Below, in pieces: positions 6,742 through 6,750 of a DNA stretch of 6,750 bases (position 1 is its first letter; each line of letters opens with the position of its first letter). The translations under genes were made by a program, and so were the position numbers. Below the pieces are notes generated by a model. The model saw only the letters and a list, made by a program, of their open reading frames with translations, was not told where the DNA came from and made no database searches. Source of the stretch: Chitinophagaceae bacterium UBA2793 (lineage in GTDB: Bacteria; Bacteroidota; Bacteroidia; Chitinophagales; Chitinophagaceae); assembly GCA_002352045.1 (NCBI GenBank), contig DEHT01000102.1:39634-46383 (forward strand), read 5' to 3'.

Positions 6742-6750
6742 AAAGACAAA

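Overview
The window looks like chromosomal DNA of a Bacteroidota bacterium, plausibly near Chitinophagaceae or another Sphingobacteriia-like lineage. The evidence is AT-rich DNA with many Lys/Asn/Ile codons, start codons preceded by A/T-rich sequence without Shine-Dalgarno motifs, TAnnTTTG-type -7 elements in two intergenic regions, a short (390-residue) LeuA directly followed by LeuC, and a 513-residue helical protein of a type I associate with this phylum. The family-level placement is inference.

Layout, left to right. (1) Positions 1-249, plus strand: the last 82 residues of a metallo-beta-lactamase/beta-CASP type RNA-processing nuclease, cut by the window edge. (2) Positions 308-2249, minus strand: two genes overlapping by 14 bp, a CE4/NodB-type polysaccharide deacetylase followed by a two-domain GNAT-like acetyltransferase. 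They look like a small operon for sugar or glycan modification. A perfect 10-bp inverted repeat lies 26 bp ahead of the first gene. (3) Positions 2390-3931, minus strand: a 513-residue all-helical, TPR-like protein of unknown function. (4) Positions 3932-4142: a 211-bp divergent intergenic region with a phased CAACCT repeat, an inverted third copy of it, a candidate -7 promoter element and a possible leader hairpin. (5) Positions 4143-6741, plus strand: leuA and leuC, separated by 10 bp, the start of a leucine biosynthesis operon that probably continues outside the window with leuD and leuB.

leuA and leuC carry out successive steps from 2-ketoisovalerate towards leucine. The deacetylase and acetyltransferase probably act on a common cell-surface or sugar intermediate. 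The other genes have no evident link to these pathways. I see no RNA genes, insertion sequences, CRISPR arrays or prophage genes. Nothing here amounts to a clearly new biological system. The parts most worth following up are the two intergenic regulatory architectures, the deacetylase/acetyltransferase pair and the uncharacterised helical protein.
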